IMG/VR virus record: IMGVR_UViG_3300010399_000354
Location: 1-24,963 of that record
Origin: a virus
DNA length: 24,963 nucleotides
Strand: one strand, 5' to 3'
A program made the translations under genes and the position numbers. This document shows, piece by piece, positions 14,748-21,801 of the stretch. Numbering within the stretch: the stretch's first letter is position 1; each line of letters starts with the position of its first letter. The notes under the pieces are model-generated. The model had not been told where the DNA came from. It ran no database searches and saw only the letters and a program-made list of their open reading frames with translations.

Positions 14748-15343
14748 AATAACTGTGATCGACTCGACTCAAGTGCGCCCCTCAATTTGAGAAGCGATTC
14801 CTTGTGAAGAGTCTGGATGTGTTGACGACGATATCCGAGCCGTTCCCCGATCTCCCGGAAAGACAGATCGAATTCGTATCGTAGGCGTATGATTTCCCGT
14901 TCCATTTCATTCAACGTCCGAAGTATGGCAGGTTGCATCCCCCTCGACAACTCTTTTGCTTCGAGACCGCGAAAATCCGGGTCACATGATGTCGGAACGA
15001 GCGCGGGGATCTCCTCTTCCATTTCAACCAGCTCGCCTCCGCGCCTCACGACTTCTAGCCGCTTGAATTCCTTACAGATTTGTCCCCGAAGGTATTGCTT
15101 CGCGAACCCGAAAAACCCGATGCCATTCGATTTCCGCAGACGGTAGTTCTTCGCCGCTTGACGAAGGGCGATCCAGCACATAGAGACCAGTTCAGTCTCG
15201 GACAGTCCCCCACGGGAGCAATGGCGACAATAGATCACGGCCTCGGACATGAACGCGAGTGCCAGTTTGTCGAGCGCGTTTTTCGTTCCGCGCTTCAGCA
15301 ACTTTCGCTCTGCGGCTTTGTCTATAGTTTTGGAAAAATCCAT
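14744..15343 (-). CDS. Sigma-70-family RNA polymerase sigma factor (regions 2 and 4)
   Basis: This 199-residue protein has two recognisable parts. Residues about 33-97 resemble sigma region 2: helices with AVIYCRHC, the acidic SETELVSMCWIALRQAA, then GFFGFAKQYLRGQICKEFKR. Residues 140-188 are a good region 4: LRTLNEMEREIIRLRYEFDL, then the helix-turn-helix SFREIGERLGYRRQHIQTLHKESLLKLR. Regions 1 and 3 are absent, as in small alternative or ECF-like sigmas. It would bind host RNA polymerase core and direct it to phage promoters. Since no phage RNA polymerase is visible and virion genes lie on the other strand, late-gene activation is the natural guess. Its ATG lies 22 bp inside the 3' end of the primase-helicase gene. 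Confidence 0.88.
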   Translation of the reverse strand: MDFSKTIDKAAERKLLKRGTKNALDKLALAFMSEAVIYCRHCSRGGLSETELVSMCWIALRQAAKNYRLRKSNGIGFFGFAKQYLRGQICKEFKRLEVVRRGGELVEMEEEIPALVPTSCDPDFRGLEAKELSRGMQPAILRTLNEMEREIIRLRYEFDLSFREIGERLGYRRQHIQTLHKESLLKLRGALESSRSQLL

Positions 15344-17421
15344 ATCCGAATTTTGTTTTCACCGGTCTCGGTCCTGCATTTGATGATGCCTTCCCGCTCA
15401 ATCAATTCGAGGTATCGATTGAAGGTCTCCGGCTTGAAGCTTTTCATAAAATAGTCGTTCCATGCATTCGACTGAAGCAACCGCACGAGGGCAGTCAGAG
15501 ATCCGCGCCATTCAGTCGCCTCAGGGTTCGCGATGAAATACGCCCGCAGTTCCTCAATGAGAATTTCCTTGAGAGGTGCCGCCCGGCTCGTCTGGTGCGT
15601 TTGATCGAGCAGGAATTGGTTGTGATGCGGGGCGTATCCGAATCGTCCGTCCCTCGGGACGATGTCCGGGACTTCCCAATCAATGAGGTAGCGACAAAGA
15701 AGTGGCAGCTCGATAGTGAGGGTTCGCTGTAGTTCATATCGTTCCGGGAAGTGAATATCGGCATCGGTGCATTTGAAGACGCTCGTTTTGTCGGCCGAGG
15801 TGTTATCGAGAGACGACAAAATCCGGCTGCTGACGAAATCGATGTTTGCGGTGACGCTGATTCTGCCCGCCCACTCGACCGTCACGGGCACGCGGAATTT
15901 TTCGTTCACCTTGAATTCTTGGTTCGCGGCCGTTTTCTTCATCATGGCGCTGAACCGGTCATGTGCATTTGTGGAATTGCCCGGTGAACTGTCATCTATA
16001 CACCACAGAGGGACGTGATAGTTTTCCGATCCGAAGGCGTCACCGTCCACGATGTAGCGACTCGCATCCACAAACCCGCCTACCGTTTTTCCCACCAGTT
16101 GTCGGCAGAAAAATGTTTTGCCCTTGCCCGCTTTTCCGAGGAGGTAAATATTCTGGCCCGGCCTCGGTGTCAGTTCGAATCCGGAGAGATAATAATGCTT
16201 CCACCACGCGAGAACCCAAACAAGTTGCTCCGGTGGGTCGAACAGGTTGTTGAGGAAATACCAGACCCACGTTTTCTCAAGGCCCTCGGAACTTTCCGCA
16301 GGCTTCATCACGTTGTTCCGCCAAGTATTCAGGACTTTCCGACAGTTGTATTCAATCAGGCCGGGCTCTCGGAACACAAACGGGGCTGCGCCGACCACGC
16401 GGGAGTTTTCGTGCAGATGAAAAAGCGTGTCCTCGATTTTCTTCTCTGGTATCCCGCAGCCTTTCTTCAGGTAGATCTTCATCGCGCTCTCGGACACCGA
16501 CTGGTAAACGCCGTCGATCTTGCGCCAGTAAGATTGACCGTCATGGAATACATCAAGTGTCGCCCGGGTTATCGACTCCTCGTTTATCTCTTTGACGAAT
16601 TCTTTTCCGAGGATATCTGACCACGGGTAAAACGGCTTCGCCGCATGTGCGCTGAAGGTGAGCATCCCATCTTTTTTGACGATGGCAGAAAGAGGAGAAG
16701 TTGAATCGACAATCCAGAAACTCGGTCCTTGAGAGTTTTCCTCAAAAGCAGTGGGCCAGCTAAATCCCGGATACTTATCCCGTATTGTTTTCTCAACCAC
16801 TTCGAGAGGGATTTCGTTTCCCTCAGGTGCGCGGAACTTGAATTTTTTCGCGGTCTCAACGAAGAATGCTTGGAGTTTGTTTTCATTTATTGGTCCCGAA
16901 TTATCAACCTTGCGCCAAACGGCCCCGTTGCAAAAAAGTCGAGTCGGATTTTCCCACGCCGAGACATCGAGCCCGGGCAGTAGGTCAAGATGCAGCCATT
17001 TCTTTGCTGCCTGCAAAATCCAGATGGAGAAATCCATAGACTCCACTTGCAGCGGTCGGGGCAAAATCCAAATGAGTCGGCAATTTCCGCCAAGAGAACG
17101 CTCAACCCACACGGGGCGAATTTCCATTGATTGTATTGCTTCATCGATTCGCTCATCAGATATTTTTACGTCATAGTCGGCCGCGAGTGCGTGAATGAAC
17201 TTCGGCGGGTTTTCCTTCGAGCATCGCTGCACGTCGTTCGCGGGCTCGATGCCGGTGTAAAAATTCCATTCGGTATCTTTTCGGCGATACCAGATCTGTC
17301 GTTCCTCTTTGTCGAGACAGATTCTATCTCCCGGCCGACTCGCGGGCGTGAACGTCCACGGCTCGCAGGGCGACATCGGGATCGATTTGTCAACTAGGTG
17401 CCGGGTAGAGAAAAACTTCAT
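15322..17421 (-). CDS. Primase-helicase: AEP-like primase domain plus SF3/D5-type helicase
   Basis: This is a 699-residue protein. In the N-terminal half, HALAADYDVKI (77-87) supplies a DxD pair (Asp82, Asp84), followed by SLGGNCRLIWILP (109-121) and a strand with NPTRLF. This is the arrangement of archaeo-eukaryotic primases, although the usual Ser-x-His is not clear. The C-terminal half has Walker A GKAGKGKT (429-436), a Walker B-like LWCIDDSS (472-479) and a sensor-type Asn in ISVTANID (Asn527), typical of superfamily 3/D5-like phage helicases. The last 100 residues look like a winged-helix cap. It would prime and unwind DNA at the fork with the polymerase gene just upstream. The ATG overlaps the membrane protein's stop as ATGA. 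Helicase half: high confidence; primase half: moderate. Confidence 0.87.
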   Translation of the reverse strand: MKFFSTRHLVDKSIPMSPCEPWTFTPASRPGDRICLDKEERQIWYRRKDTEWNFYTGIEPANDVQRCSKENPPKFIHALAADYDVKISDERIDEAIQSMEIRPVWVERSLGGNCRLIWILPRPLQVESMDFSIWILQAAKKWLHLDLLPGLDVSAWENPTRLFCNGAVWRKVDNSGPINENKLQAFFVETAKKFKFRAPEGNEIPLEVVEKTIRDKYPGFSWPTAFEENSQGPSFWIVDSTSPLSAIVKKDGMLTFSAHAAKPFYPWSDILGKEFVKEINEESITRATLDVFHDGQSYWRKIDGVYQSVSESAMKIYLKKGCGIPEKKIEDTLFHLHENSRVVGAAPFVFREPGLIEYNCRKVLNTWRNNVMKPAESSEGLEKTWVWYFLNNLFDPPEQLVWVLAWWKHYYLSGFELTPRPGQNIYLLGKAGKGKTFFCRQLVGKTVGGFVDASRYIVDGDAFGSENYHVPLWCIDDSSPGNSTNAHDRFSAMMKKTAANQEFKVNEKFRVPVTVEWAGRISVTANIDFVSSRILSSLDNTSADKTSVFKCTDADIHFPERYELQRTLTIELPLLCRYLIDWEVPDIVPRDGRFGYAPHHNQFLLDQTHQTSRAAPLKEILIEELRAYFIANPEATEWRGSLTALVRLLQSNAWNDYFMKSFKPETFNRYLELIEREGIIKCRTETGENKIRIWIFPKL

Positions 17422-17621
17422 TCTTTATCCCACTTATCAAAATTCCTCACTCCGATTTCGAAAAAGGCCCATAAAGAAATTCCGATAACATACATCGGCC
17501 AAAAGTAATACCAGAATCCCCCTTTAGAAGTCTCTGGAAGATCATGCAGCATCAGCCACGTCACAAATAGGATAATTGGAATGCTTGGGAAATACGGAAT
17601 GAGGTTCCACAGTTTTTTCAT
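17418..17621 (-). CDS. Small membrane protein with two predicted transmembrane helices
   Basis: This is a 67-residue protein beginning MKKLWNLIPYF. The open frame extends upstream, but ATG 17621 forms ATGA with the polymerase stop and gives a sensible product. Two hydrophobic stretches are visible, PSIPIILFVTWLMLH (about 13-27) and YYFWPMYVIGISLWAFFEIG (about 38-57), separated by a short loop and followed by a charged tail ending DKWDKE. It is wedged between polymerase and primase-helicase genes with 4-base overlaps on both sides. Possible roles include membrane anchoring of replication, superinfection exclusion or a holin-like function. None can be chosen from sequence, and no lysin is adjacent. 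Confidence 0.75.
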   Translation of the reverse strand: MKKLWNLIPYFPSIPIILFVTWLMLHDLPETSKGGFWYYFWPMYVIGISLWAFFEIGVRNFDKWDKE

Positions 17622-19606
17622 TTGAGATAATGACTTACTTCCTTCGCTTCTGCGGCGACCGGCAATCCGGCGCACCATTCCGGACACACTGACATAATGT
17701 TTTCAACGTCATGCTTTGTAATGTGCTCGTCAACTTCAAGAATTGCCTCGTCGTGCGAGGTAAACAGGACCGAGATCCCCGGAGTATCGTTCAGAATCAA
17801 TATGTGATCGGCGAAAACGTCCCGCGCAAACGCCTGCACCAGATTTTCAGTCAGCTTGCCCCCGTAGCTCTCGAAACGTCTGCCGCCGATGTCGCAGGTG
17901 AATACCGCACTGAGCCTCGGCTTGCCGTCTTTATCCGGCTTCAGCTTGCGCTCGCATTTGACCTTCTCGTAACGTAACACCCGCCCACTGGGGAGCACAA
18001 CTTTTAAATCACTGCCGATACTACGTTTAAACGCCAGCTCAAGAGCCGCCCAAATGCCTTTTTCTTTATCGGCAATCAGCGGGTTTTGCTCCCGGTATGC
18101 CGCGACGATCTCCCTAGACCGTTTTCCGTATCCACTGACTTTCGACCCATCAGGAAGAAACTCAAACTCCGGATCTCCCTCGGTGATGTCCATGCCGGTG
18201 TATTGATGCGCCATTGTAATGAACTTCAGCCATCCAGCCCCGTAGCCGAGAGCAAGTCGTCGCGCTTTCGCCTCCGCATAGATCGTGGATTTCTTGTCGA
18301 GTTTGTCCTCTTTGAATCCCATGCTGAATCGGGCCTCCGCTTCATAGATCGATTTACCGGCCCGAACGAAATCGAGTGTCTGATGATCTCCCACAAGCCA
18401 TGCGAGAGATCTCGGCTCGATCTGCGCGAGATCGGAGACGATCATTTTCTTTCCCGGTCGAGGGATTACAAGTGCCCGGAAATCGAGCGCATACTTCACC
18501 CACTCCGGAAATTTTCCAGTCGATTCCTTGTGCCGCATGGCTTCCTCGATGTTTTTCTGATTAGACTCCATGAAGCCCCCGACAGTGCAGAGAACCGGTT
18601 CCTTCCGCATGTTCTGCATGTTGATTTTCGCGTCACCAGACCAGCGGCCGGTGTGTGCTCCAAAATATTTCAATCCAAAAGGCATCGTTCCGTCACTCCG
18701 CAGCCGAGCCTTGACCGTGAGAAAACTTTTGTAGAGTTTGTTCACGGAGCGCCAGCTTGAAAGCGACACAATCCACGGGTGATTCCGCCGATACTCGTTT
18801 TCCCACTCCTCATAAGCTTCCTCGCCTTCGTGCGCTTTCACTGGAGGGCACGGGATGCCGGAGCGCCGACACTGTTCCGCGATGCATTTTGTGCTTGTCG
18901 GTTTCGTCTTGAAGCCTTCCCAACCGATTTCCTCCTCGTCGTCGCCCTCGTCGTTCATCCAAGGCAATAGTTTCTCGGTAGCGAGTTTCATTTCGTGCGA
19001 CTGGCAAATGTATTCATCGAGCAGCCGGGTATCGATCTGCACTCCGCGCATTCCTTGGTCGATGGTCAGATTCGAGAGTCGCTTTTCCTTCTCAGGCCAT
19101 TTGTCGGAGTGGTCAACCCAAATCTTGCGACACCAGAACGGATCTAGCCGCGCATAATCCAGCATTTTCCGTTGCTCCTCGGCGGAAAAATCCGCAGGCC
19201 AACGCTTGTTGTCGGAGTTTTCTCTCGGATCTTTCGAAAGTTTGATTCCGTAAAGATACTCAATCGAGTGCGCGAGCGCACGCCGGTTGCATAGATATGC
19301 CGTGAGATTCGCGGAGCAATGCCAGCCTGCGATATTGATCCGAGGAGCCCAACCACGGACAACCATTTCGTTGTAAACCGAGTTGTCGAAATATCGATTG
19401 TGACTGATGAGGGTCTGACCTTCGAGGGCGTTCCAGTTGAAATCCCGCCTGTGGCCTGCCCAATTCGTCTCACCGTCGCTCACGGAAATGATATACGGAT
19501 CGAACAACTCGTGCTTGCAGTATTGCTCCGCAATCATCGTTTTGACCGAGTATTTCAGCTTGCGGCTGAAAAACGTTTCTGTGTCGAAGCCGATTATTTT
19601 ATGCAT
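17618..19606 (-). CDS. Family A DNA polymerase with 3'-5' exonuclease
   Basis: This is a 662-residue replicative polymerase. Exonuclease domain: FDTET (Asp8, Glu10), SHNRYFDN (Asn70, Asp74) and YARLD (Tyr151, Asp155) make a complete proofreading site. Polymerase domain: TGRWSG (319-324), motif A SDLAQIEPR (Asp392, Glu397), motif B with Lys447 and LALGYG (451-456), and motif C SHDEA with catalytic Asp619. All metal ligands are present, so both activities are expected. The residue aligned to E. coli Pol I Phe762 is Leu451, the Leu type that surveys of phage PolA associate with slower, often temperate, replication. The position equivalent to Arg754 appears to be Tyr. The start lies 11 bp after the upstream stop, without a strong ribosome site; the stop is coupled to a membrane protein. 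Confidence 0.95.
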   Translation of the reverse strand: MHKIIGFDTETFFSRKLKYSVKTMIAEQYCKHELFDPYIISVSDGETNWAGHRRDFNWNALEGQTLISHNRYFDNSVYNEMVVRGWAPRINIAGWHCSANLTAYLCNRRALAHSIEYLYGIKLSKDPRENSDNKRWPADFSAEEQRKMLDYARLDPFWCRKIWVDHSDKWPEKEKRLSNLTIDQGMRGVQIDTRLLDEYICQSHEMKLATEKLLPWMNDEGDDEEEIGWEGFKTKPTSTKCIAEQCRRSGIPCPPVKAHEGEEAYEEWENEYRRNHPWIVSLSSWRSVNKLYKSFLTVKARLRSDGTMPFGLKYFGAHTGRWSGDAKINMQNMRKEPVLCTVGGFMESNQKNIEEAMRHKESTGKFPEWVKYALDFRALVIPRPGKKMIVSDLAQIEPRSLAWLVGDHQTLDFVRAGKSIYEAEARFSMGFKEDKLDKKSTIYAEAKARRLALGYGAGWLKFITMAHQYTGMDITEGDPEFEFLPDGSKVSGYGKRSREIVAAYREQNPLIADKEKGIWAALELAFKRSIGSDLKVVLPSGRVLRYEKVKCERKLKPDKDGKPRLSAVFTCDIGGRRFESYGGKLTENLVQAFARDVFADHILILNDTPGISVLFTSHDEAILEVDEHITKHDVENIMSVCPEWCAGLPVAAEAKEVSHYLK

Positions 19607-19617
19607 CGGAGGCTCAT

Positions 19618-19812
19618 TCAGGATGCTCCCCCATTCCAGTTTTTGAAACTGCTAACGGCGGCATTCGTCAGCTTGACGATCTGAACCTTCAGGTCGTCGA
19701 TCTGAAGTTGTAGCTTGAGATTTTCCTTGTCGAGTAGGTCGATGTGTTCACACACCGGACATCGACTCACCGAAAACTCGACAGTGTTATGACCGGCACA
19801 GCATGTTTTCAT
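19618..19812 (-). CDS. Small Cys-rich/coiled-coil protein (64 aa)
   Basis: The N-terminal 25 residues hold CCAGH and CPVCEH, four Cys and two His that could bind one zinc. A leucine-rich helix follows, with DLLDKENLKLQLQIDDLK (25-42) and strong coiled-coil heptad character, then a short polar tail. The ATG overlaps the nucleotidyltransferase stop as ATGA and the polymerase gene begins 11 bp downstream. It may be a dimeric zinc-binding accessory or regulatory protein. No family is recognised. Confidence 0.7.
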   Translation of the reverse strand: MKTCCAGHNTVEFSVSRCPVCEHIDLLDKENLKLQLQIDDLKVQIVKLTNAAVSSFKNWNGGAS

Positions 19813-20144
19813 TTGACGAAGAAAAAATCAATCCGCGTTCCGTTGTAATCCCAACATTCGATTTCTTTTGTGTCGGCCGAGTTTTCCGAGAATCCCCACT
19901 TGAACACCGGCTTGAATCCTGCGGATTGAAGGGCCTTCCGAAGTTCCTCCGGCCGCAGACACCGGCCGCAGTGCGGGTAGATGAAAATATCCACGTCCTT
20001 TGCAGATACCCCGGCGTGCAGGACCGAGCCGCCGAGGGCGCAGTGATAACCAGCCGGGATAATCGCCTTCTCTACTGCGTTGGCAATGGTGATGCCGTGC
20101 GACAGGGAAACGAAAGATCCGATCTCGATTTCGGTGTTAATCAT
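19809..20144 (-). CDS. Minimal nucleotidyltransferase-fold protein
   Basis: This 111-residue protein carries the signature of the polymerase-beta-type nucleotidyltransferase fold: LGGS (37-40), then nine residues later the DxD pair KDVDIFIYP (Asp50, Asp52), and a third acidic residue in RIDFFFV (Asp106). The intervening EELRKALQSAGF helix and the Trp-Asp-Tyr strand complete the small fold. Such minimal enzymes transfer NMP groups to tRNA, proteins or small molecules, or act as MNT antitoxin-type AMP transferases; a phage use in tRNA or defence manipulation is conceivable but unproven. No HEPN partner lies next door. A strong GGAGGT six bases upstream and the TAATG overlap with the preceding gene fix the start. 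Confidence 0.8.
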   Translation of the reverse strand: MINTEIEIGSFVSLSHGITIANAVEKAIIPAGYHCALGGSVLHAGVSAKDVDIFIYPHCGRCLRPEELRKALQSAGFKPVFKWGFSENSADTKEIECWDYNGTRIDFFFVK

Positions 20145-20473
20145 TAGAACACCTCCACAAACTTGACCACTCGAACAAATCGATGCTGGTAAGCGTGTCG
20201 GCCGAATCGTTCAGCCTCGGCCGGATCTGAGCGACTTCCGATACTAAGACACATTTCTCCGTTGGATAGAATCCGCTCGACAAACCATCGTTCCCTCGGT
20301 GCCGGAGGTTCCGGCTTGATCCGATATGTTTTCGGATTGGCTTCGAAAGTCGGATTTTCAAGGTCAACCCACTCATTTTGAAAAACTGAGTAGGACTGAA
20401 TTGTTTTCCCCTCGGAATACGCTTGCATGATCGGGGCGAGTGCAGCAAGGTCTCTAGCTTCAGTTTTTGTCAT
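20144..20473 (-). CDS. Small conserved phage-type protein, paralogue of the 90-aa protein at 14475..14747
   Basis: This is a 109-residue protein. It has PIMQAYSEGKTIQSYSV (14-30), NEWVDLENP with a central Trp, and KTYRIKPEPP, then an insert of about 20 residues and the ending VVKFVEVF. The helix, EGKTI, Trp strand, Y-R-I-K-P order and the FVE ending match the smaller protein near the sigma factor, so the two look like paralogues or a repeated domain family. Function is unknown. The start lies 14 bp inside the preceding gene's end, and its stop shares a base with the nucleotidyltransferase ATG (TAATG). Confidence 0.72.
   Translation of the reverse strand: MTKTEARDLAALAPIMQAYSEGKTIQSYSVFQNEWVDLENPTFEANPKTYRIKPEPPAPRERWFVERILSNGEMCLSIGSRSDPAEAERFGRHAYQHRFVRVVKFVEVF
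20151..20156 (-). promoter_or_regulatory. Strong Shine-Dalgarno of the nucleotidyltransferase gene
   Basis: GGAGGT on the minus strand lies six bases before ATG 20144, inside the last codons of the preceding gene. It is one of the best ribosome sites in the minus operon and supports independent initiation on top of coupling. Confidence 0.7.
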
Positions 20474-20717
20474 ATCCGATGATCTCCAGTTCGCTGTTCG
20501 GCGAGATGTTCACACTCGCACCATACTTACTAAATGACGCCACCACAACTTCTTTTCCGTCGATGATTTGTTTCACTTCTGTTTTCCGTTTTTCAACCGG
20601 CGTAATCACCGCCCTGCAATCGTTCACCGAGGTAACTCGCCAGCGTTCCCCGGAGAATACAACGATGTGCCCGGGCTGCAATCGTGTGAGGCTTCCCTCA
20701 GATTTAATCAGTTTCAT
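20460..20717 (-). CDS. Unknown small beta-rich protein (85 aa)
   Basis: The product begins MKLIKSEGSL and contains LQPGHIVVFSGERWRVTSV and RAVITPVEK, with regularly spaced Val/Ile strands and Gly turns suggesting a small beta barrel (SH3- or KOW-like). The later part, TEVKQIIDGKEVVVASFSK, continues the strand pattern. No motif identifies a function. ATG 20717 shares a 4-base overlap with the following minus-strand ORF's neighbour arrangement (20714 stop of the upstream gene), and the end overlaps the next gene by 14 bp, so it is firmly embedded in the operon. A nucleic-acid-binding role is only a guess from the fold impression. Confidence 0.65.
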   Translation of the reverse strand: MKLIKSEGSLTRLQPGHIVVFSGERWRVTSVNDCRAVITPVEKRKTEVKQIIDGKEVVVASFSKYGASVNISPNSELEIIGYDKN

Positions 20718-21007
20718 TGTGGTAGGTTTTTGACTGTCTTCAGGGCCTCCTCACGGGTGACTTCTTGCATATTGTATTCCGAAGTCATTTCGTCAAGCTT
20801 CCAAAACCCGAGCGGGCCGATGTCTCCATCAGGCCAGAAGGTTTGACCCTTTTCTCTCCCTCTTTTGAAGACGATTATTCTGCGCGTGAGATCCGGATCG
20901 TCCATAAGGAAAAACCTTGTTCGCGTTTTTCGAGGTCGCGACTCTTTCAGTATCTCCTCGATGCCTCGGATGAGGTTCCGGATACGTTTGATTTGATCTT
21001 GTGTCAT
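20714..21007 (-). CDS. Unknown small charged protein (97 aa)
   Basis: It begins MTQDQIKRIRNLIRGIEEILKE, an amphipathic basic helix. RPRKTRTRFFLMDDPD follows, then a strand region (RRIIVFKRG), a Trp-containing loop with FWPDGDIGPLGFWKLDEM, and an acidic C-terminus ending VKNLPQ. I do not recognise it. AGGAG eight bases upstream (21016..21020, inside the SprT-like gene's last codons) supports ATG 21007. The stop is in ATGA overlap with the next gene. The pI-splitting pattern (basic N-terminus, acidic C-terminus) is the only remarkable trait. Confidence 0.65.
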   Translation of the reverse strand: MTQDQIKRIRNLIRGIEEILKESRPRKTRTRFFLMDDPDLTRRIIVFKRGREKGQTFWPDGDIGPLGFWKLDEMTSEYNMQEVTREEALKTVKNLPQ

Positions 21008-21009
21008 GG

Positions 21010-21660
21010 TTATTTCTCCTCGGGTTTAGTTGAATCTGCGGGTGTCAGTTCTCCGTGCATCGGACAAATCGGATTCCCGATATCCAGCCACTTTTGCGTG
21101 ACCCGCACAGTGTATCCGCACTCGGCGCACTCGCACTTGAGGAGCCGGGTTCCTTGTTTCTTGCCGGGTGCTTTCAAGCCGTCGAGCCGCGAATGCGGGT
21201 ATTGACCGAGAACCCTTTCGAGGCTTTTGAAAACCGATATGAGGCTTTCGCTGGCGTGCGTGCGGGTGAGCTTTCCCTCAAGGCCGATGAGACGAGCGCA
21301 CTTGCCGAAAACTTTGTTGTGTCCTTCCTTGTGGCCGACGACGGCATGAACAATTTCGTGCGCGAGTGTCGCGAGGACTCCCATGTCGGAAGACACTTCA
21401 TATAGGTTCAGAGAAATAAAGATCTGAGCGCACGCCTTGTCTGCGCTCGCATTTTTGCTCCAGCACTCTCCGAGCACCCGCTTCTTGTTCGCGAGACCGC
21501 CACGCACCGGCCAGCCGCACGCGACCCGCACCTTCGGCACTTTGTAGCCGTTATCTTTGAACAACAGACGGTCCAGATCGACTACCGCCGCTTCCAACCA
21601 TTCCTCTCGTGTTTTGTGTTTCATTTGATTATCATTATGTATTTGATTTTGTTCACGCAT
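21010..21660 (-). CDS. SprT-like zinc metalloprotease
   Basis: This 216-residue protein has the active site LAHEIVHAVVGH (99-110; Zn ligands His101, His105), Glu102 as general base and His114 after the characteristic Lys-Glu-Gly. That is the HExxH...H arrangement of SprT/Spartan-like proteases. A C-terminal zinc ribbon is suggested by CAEC (178-181) and CPMH (199-202). Spartan-type enzymes cleave proteins crosslinked to DNA; in phages of this type the target is unknown, but a role in clearing DNA-protein obstacles fits its place beside the helicase. ATG 21660 is used; ATG 21624 (MKHKTREEW) is a possible alternative, since residues 1-12 are polar and unlike a domain. The 5' end overlaps the upstream small gene by 8 bp. 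Confidence 0.87.
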   Translation of the reverse strand: MREQNQIHNDNQMKHKTREEWLEAAVVDLDRLLFKDNGYKVPKVRVACGWPVRGGLANKKRVLGECWSKNASADKACAQIFISLNLYEVSSDMGVLATLAHEIVHAVVGHKEGHNKVFGKCARLIGLEGKLTRTHASESLISVFKSLERVLGQYPHSRLDGLKAPGKKQGTRLLKCECAECGYTVRVTQKWLDIGNPICPMHGELTPADSTKPEEK

Positions 21661-21784
21661 TCCTTTCTTTTCGGAGCAACACCAGCTCCCGAGCCTTGAT
21701 GTGGTTTTTCAACCACACGATTTCTTTCCGCAGTTGCGGAATTGATTTTTCCGCCAGCTCCCGCATGAATTTTTTATTTTTCAT
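21653..21784 (-). CDS. Small basic helical protein (43 aa)
   Basis: It starts MKNKKFMRELAEKS. The frame is open up to 21919, but the longer part is a shadow of the helicase's C-terminal coding sequence. The product is one long amphipathic, Lys/Arg/Glu-rich helix (QLRKEIVWLKNHIKARE and onward) ending RKERNA. A GAGGT ribosome site and the 17-bp gap after the helicase stop support it. The 8-bp overlap with the SprT-like gene keeps it in the operon. It might be an accessory of helicase or protease; no family is recognised. Confidence 0.6.
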   Translation of the reverse strand: MKNKKFMRELAEKSIPQLRKEIVWLKNHIKARELVLLRKERNA

Positions 21785-21791
21785 GTCCGTA

Positions 21792-21796
21792 ACCTC
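21792..21796 (-). promoter_or_regulatory. Shine-Dalgarno selecting the internal ATG of the 43-aa gene
   Basis: GAGGT on the minus strand lies seven bases before ATG 21784. It favours the short 43-residue product over the longer open frame that would overlap the helicase 3' end. Confidence 0.6.
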
Positions 21797-21801
21797 GCCG
21801 A

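Noticed and set aside
17370-17394. TTGACA on the minus strand near the primase-helicase start
   Set aside because: It is inside the coding sequence and has no -10 element at a suitable distance.
18086-18760. Plus-strand ORF (224 aa) opposite the DNA polymerase
   Set aside because: Lies over motifs A and B of the polymerase and has an Arg/Phe-rich random composition.
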